Shown here piece by piece: positions 61,079-64,000 of a stretch of DNA of 64,000 bases. Under the pieces are notes generated by a model. It saw only the letters and a list, made by a program, of their open reading frames with translations. It was not told the origin of the DNA and ran no database searches. This DNA is from Methanocalculus natronophilus (GTDB lineage Archaea > Halobacteriota > Methanomicrobia > Methanomicrobiales > Methanocorpusculaceae), in assembly GCF_038751955.1 (NCBI RefSeq), contig NZ_JBCEXH010000003.1:200740-264739 (forward strand). Direction: 5' to 3'. The number at the start of each line of letters is the position of its first letter. Position 1 is the first letter of the stretch. The position numbers and the translations under genes are program-made.

Positions 61079-61927
61079 ATGCTTGTCCGTGACTATATGA
61101 TGAAAAATGTAGTCACTGCTGACACTCCGGCAAACAGGGATGAGATCCTGAAGATCCTGAAGCGAACCGGAATCAGTGGTGTACCGGTGATGAAGGAAGG
61201 AAAACTCATCGGTATTATCACAAGAAAAGACCTCCTGAGAAAACCTGATGAGTCACAGATCGCACTTCTGATGACACATGATCCGGTAACCATCTCTCCT
61301 GATGCAACACTCCGTGAAGCAGCAGAAGTAATTATCGAGCATAATGTCAGGCGGCTGCCTGTTCTTGACGGCGAAAACCTCGTCGGCCTGATCAGTGTCG
61401 CTGATCTTGTGGGCGCAGTTGCCCAGCTGAAGATTAAGGACGAGATAAAGGATAAATATGTCTCCAGGACATTTGCGCTCTGGAATGAGACTCCTCTGAC
61501 AATTGTTGGGCGCATTATGGAGATCGCCCACGTAGATGCCATTGCAATCCTGGATACGGAGAACCGGCTTGATGGCATTATCACAGAGCGCGACCTTATC
61601 CGGTGCTCATGTATCGAGGATGATGTCGAGGTCTCTGACTTTTCCAATGGAACCGATGATGATGAGTGGACATGGGAGAGTATCCGGGATATGCATATGA
61701 TATCATATGGCATTTCTCGTATCCAGCTCCCTCAAAAGCCGGTCAAACTTGCCATGGTGAAGAAGGTGCTCGCTGTCCCGACAAATGCAGGTGTCAGCGA
61801 ATGTGCACTGAAGATGAAACGTGGCCGGGTTGACCAGCTGCCTATTATAAACGGTGATAAACGGCTTGTCTCAATGCTCTATGATCGTGAACTTATCAAG
61901 GCGCTCATCGACTATAATCCACAATAA
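61079..61927 (+). CDS. Four-CBS-domain protein
   Basis: A 282-residue protein with four CBS motifs: RDYMMKNVVTADTPANRDEILKIL, GIITRKDLL, LISVADLVGA and IITERDLIRC, and a last one near VSECALKMKRGRVDQLPIING. CBS pairs bind AMP, ATP or S-adenosyl groups. It has no further domain, so it probably regulates a partner. It lies directly after the UspA gene. Confidence 0.9.
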   Translation: MLVRDYMMKNVVTADTPANRDEILKILKRTGISGVPVMKEGKLIGIITRKDLLRKPDESQIALLMTHDPVTISPDATLREAAEVIIEHNVRRLPVLDGENLVGLISVADLVGAVAQLKIKDEIKDKYVSRTFALWNETPLTIVGRIMEIAHVDAIAILDTENRLDGIITERDLIRCSCIEDDVEVSDFSNGTDDDEWTWESIRDMHMISYGISRIQLPQKPVKLAMVKKVLAVPTNAGVSECALKMKRGRVDQLPIINGDKRLVSMLYDRELIKALIDYNPQ

Positions 61928-61963
61928 GAATATTTATCATAATGAATCACTAAATTAACTAAT

Positions 61964-61987
61964 AACGCTCAATACTTTTTTAGCGTT
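61964..61987. promoter_or_regulatory. Small inverted repeat before the proteasome gene
   Basis: AACGCT (61964-61969) and AGCGTT (61982-61987) flank a T-rich loop. It may end the CBS transcript or mark the psmB promoter; the psmB ATG follows a GGGGG ribosome-binding site. Confidence 0.3.
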
Positions 61988-62007
61988 CTGATTTTGGGGG
62001 CATATCC

Positions 62008-62649
62008 ATGGTACATCAGTCACAGGAGATTATGAAGGGAACAACAACCATCGGAATCGTATTTTCAGACGGTATCGTACTTGCAACTGAGAAGCGTGCA
62101 ACGATGGGCTACATGATAGCAAGCAAAAATGCAAAGAAGATCTACCAGATAACCGATACAATCGGAATGACAACCGCAGGCGGCGTTGGAGATGCCCAGC
62201 AGCTTGCCCGCCTGATGAGTGTCGAGACAAACCTCTACCAGATCCGGAGGAGGAGCAGCATCTCGGTTGGAGCCGCGGCAACACTCCTCTCAAATTACCT
62301 GAATATGAACCGCTACTTCCCCTACTATGTGCAGCTTCTGGTCGGCGGTGTGGATGAAACAGGACCATCAGTCTACTCGGTTGATGCCATGGGCGGTGCA
62401 ACACGCGAGGCAGATTTTGTCGCAACGGGTTCAGGCTCTCCGATGGCATTTGGTGTGCTTGAAGACCGGTTCAAACCCGACTTTTCTGAAAAAGAAGCTG
62501 TTGAACTGGCTGTCCGCTCGATACAATCTGCAATGCGAAGGGATGCAGGATCGGGCGAAGGATTCCAGCTGGCCGTCATCACGAAGGAGAAATTCCAGGT
62601 GCTTGATGACAGTGAGGTTGAATCAATTGCACAATCCCTCCGCACCTGA
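62008..62649 (+). CDS. psmB: Proteasome beta subunit
   Basis: A 213-residue 20S proteasome beta subunit. A short propeptide (about 11 residues) ends in MKG, and [11 protein letters not shown] supplies the N-terminal threonine nucleophile after cleavage. The catalytic lysine lies in EKRATMG, with [12 protein letters not shown] and [16 protein letters not shown] following. The alpha subunit and PAN are not in the window. It precedes aCPSF1 by 24 bp, a common pairing in methanogens. Confidence 0.97.
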   Translation: MVHQSQEIMKGTTTIGIVFSDGIVLATEKRATMGYMIASKNAKKIYQITDTIGMTTAGGVGDAQQLARLMSVETNLYQIRRRSSISVGAAATLLSNYLNMNRYFPYYVQLLVGGVDETGPSVYSVDAMGGATREADFVATGSGSPMAFGVLEDRFKPDFSEKEAVELAVRSIQSAMRRDAGSGEGFQLAVITKEKFQVLDDSEVESIAQSLRT

Positions 62650-62673
62650 TTTTATTTTTTTTGGGAAGATTCC

Positions 62674-64000
62674 ATGTTGATTGAGGAGAGGCTAACGCAG
62701 CTGAAAGAGCTTATCAACCGTAAAGTGCCTTCAGGCATTACGGTGTCCAATGTCGAATTTGAAGGCCCTGAACTGGTTATTTATACCGATGATCCAAAGC
62801 AGTTCGCAGACAAGGCTGATCTCATCCGGGTTCTTGCCCGCGATCTCCGGAAACGAATTGTTGTACGGCCAAATGTGCTGGAAGATCCCGAACGTGCCTA
62901 CGACGAGATACAGCGGATAGTACCTGAAACTGCAGGTATTACGGATATCTTCTTTGATCCCGATACCGGCGAGGTTTTGATTGAGGCAGAAAAACCTGGT
63001 GTGGTCATCGGCAAAAACGGCGCCACCCTGAGGGACATCACAAAAAGCATCGGGTGGACGCCAAAAGTTGTCCGGACGCCGCCGATCGAGAGTTCGACTG
63101 TGAAACAGATTCGCAAGTATCTCCGGGCAATCCGTGATGAGAGGAAGGAGTTTCTCCGGACAAGCGGCAGGCGTATCCACCGGGATATTAATGGAAAGGA
63201 TCACTGGCTCAGGGTTACGACGCTTGGATGCTGCCGGGAAGTCGGACGAGCTGCGTTTCTTCTCTCCACCCCGGAGAGCAGGATACTTATCGACTGTGGT
63301 GAAAAGCCGGGCGCAACAAATGGAGCAACCCCGTTCCTTGGTGTACCTGAGATTCAGCCATTGACAAACCTTGATGCAGTTGTCCTCACCCATGCGCACC
63401 TTGACCATTGTGCACTGGTTCCGCTTCTCTTCAGGTACGGGTTTTCAGGTCCCATCTATTCGACGCCTCCAACCCGTGATCTCTCCTCTATGCTCCAGCT
63501 CGATTACCTTGAGGTGATTAAAAAGGAAGACCGGCCTGTCCCGTACTCCTCAAATGAAGTAAAACAGTACGTCAAACATTCGATCACCCTCAACTACGGG
63601 TCTGTCACCGATATTGCACCGGATATCAAGCTGACCTTCCATAATGCAGGCCATATCCTTGGATCTGCCATCGCTCACTTCCATGTTGGTGACGGTCTCT
63701 ACAATATTGCATTTACAGGGGACTTTCATTACAGCAAAAGCCGGCTCTTTAATCCGGCAACCTCAAACTTCCCCCGCCTGGAGACGATCTTCATTGAGAG
63801 CACCTATGGCGCCTCCCAGGATTCGACACCGTCACGGAAAGATGCAGAGTCAAAACTCTATGATGTGGTCAGGCGGACAGTCGAGCGTGGCGGAAAGGTG
63901 ATCATTCCGGCATTTGCCGTCGGCAGGTCACAGGAAGTGATGCTCGCACTTGAAGAGGGTATCAGAAAAGAAGAGATTCCGGGTGTCAAGGTGTATCTTG
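62674..64000 (+). CDS. fttA: aCPSF1 / FttA transcription-termination nuclease, 5' part
   Basis: The frame is open from ATG 62674 to the window edge (442 codons), so the C-terminus is missing. The N-terminus has a KH pair (VVIGKNGATLRDITKSIGWTPKVVRTPP), followed by a metallo-beta-lactamase domain with the zinc-binding HAHLDHCALVP, then GDFHYSKSRL and IESTYG. Such proteins (aCPSF1, FttA) cut nascent RNA at U-rich sites and terminate transcription in archaea. The start has GGGAAGATTCC upstream. It stops too early in the window for the beta-CASP domain, of which only the beginning is seen (RGGKVIIPAFAVGRSQE). Confidence 0.95.
   Translation, partial: MLIEERLTQLKELINRKVPSGITVSNVEFEGPELVIYTDDPKQFADKADLIRVLARDLRKRIVVRPNVLEDPERAYDEIQRIVPETAGITDIFFDPDTGEVLIEAEKPGVVIGKNGATLRDITKSIGWTPKVVRTPPIESSTVKQIRKYLRAIRDERKEFLRTSGRRIHRDINGKDHWLRVTTLGCCREVGRAAFLLSTPESRILIDCGEKPGATNGATPFLGVPEIQPLTNLDAVVLTHAHLDHCALVPLLFRYGFSGPIYSTPPTRDLSSMLQLDYLEVIKKEDRPVPYSSNEVKQYVKHSITLNYGSVTDIAPDIKLTFHNAGHILGSAIAHFHVGDGLYNIAFTGDFHYSKSRLFNPATSNFPRLETIFIESTYGASQDSTPSRKDAESKLYDVVRRTVERGGKVIIPAFAVGRSQEVMLALEEGIRKEEIPGVKVYL

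Overview
The window is archaeal and comes from a hydrogenotrophic methanogen, most likely of the order Methanomicrobiales. The evidence is a formylmethanofuran dehydrogenase (FwdD-B-A-C), an Eha-type energy-converting NiFe hydrogenase, coenzyme F420 gamma-glutamyl ligase (CofE), the archaeal aromatic route (ADH synthase plus DHQ synthase II), proteasome beta, aCPSF1, Sec61-beta, RtcB/archease, a tRNA with a bulge-helix-bulge intron, and TATA-box promoters that often lie about 26 bp from a start codon. I cannot name the genus. No transposase, integrase, prophage gene or CRISPR array was seen.

Layout. 1-3971: phosphate uptake operon (pstS 3' end, a fused pstC-pstA, pstB, phoU). 4032-6602: U32 family protein. 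6599-15001: aromatic amino-acid block, with aroD on + and eight tightly packed genes on - (two aldolase-type paralogs, DHQ synthase II, tyrA, pheA, aroA, a fused aroK-aroE, aroC). 15362-18970: MFS exporter, small membrane protein, ABC-2 exporter. 19077-23091: small zinc and wHTH proteins, archease, RtcB, conserved unknowns. 23097-29889: biotin and pyruvate carboxylase locus (birA, a BirA-like operator, bioY, two ECF ATPases with the second fused to EcfT, pycB, pycA). 30213-44900: intron-containing tRNA-Met, flavoprotein, nitroreductase, REC-PAS histidine kinase, lipoproteins, YyaL-like protein, SerRS, GMC-type oxidoreductase, HerA-like ATPase, rubredoxin, TPR/transglutaminase-like lipoprotein. 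44957-46736: tRNA-Leu and an AI-2E family transporter. 46854-57687: an uninterrupted eha-polyferredoxin-fwdDBAC operon. 57739-64000: zinc protein, cofE, Sec61-beta, amidohydrolase, USP, CBS protein, proteasome beta and the 5' part of aCPSF1.

How it fits together. The Eha-Fwd operon physically joins ion-gradient-driven ferredoxin reduction by H2 to the first CO2-fixing step of methanogenesis. Pyruvate carboxylase supplies oxaloacetate and needs biotin, which the adjacent BioY-ECF importer should supply under BirA control. The aromatic block carries a nearly complete path from the archaeal precursor to chorismate and prephenate, using a bacterial-type shikimate kinase.

Most unusual. A GC-rich dispersed repeat occurs three times (32172-32583, 45214-45657, and inverted at 58884-59160) and contains a conserved run of small hairpins. 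This family is not explained by any gene. Other notable items are the BirA-like operator overlapping the bioY TATA box, the EcfA-EcfT and AroK-AroE fusions, and a palindromic TATA box placed almost symmetrically between two divergent start codons.
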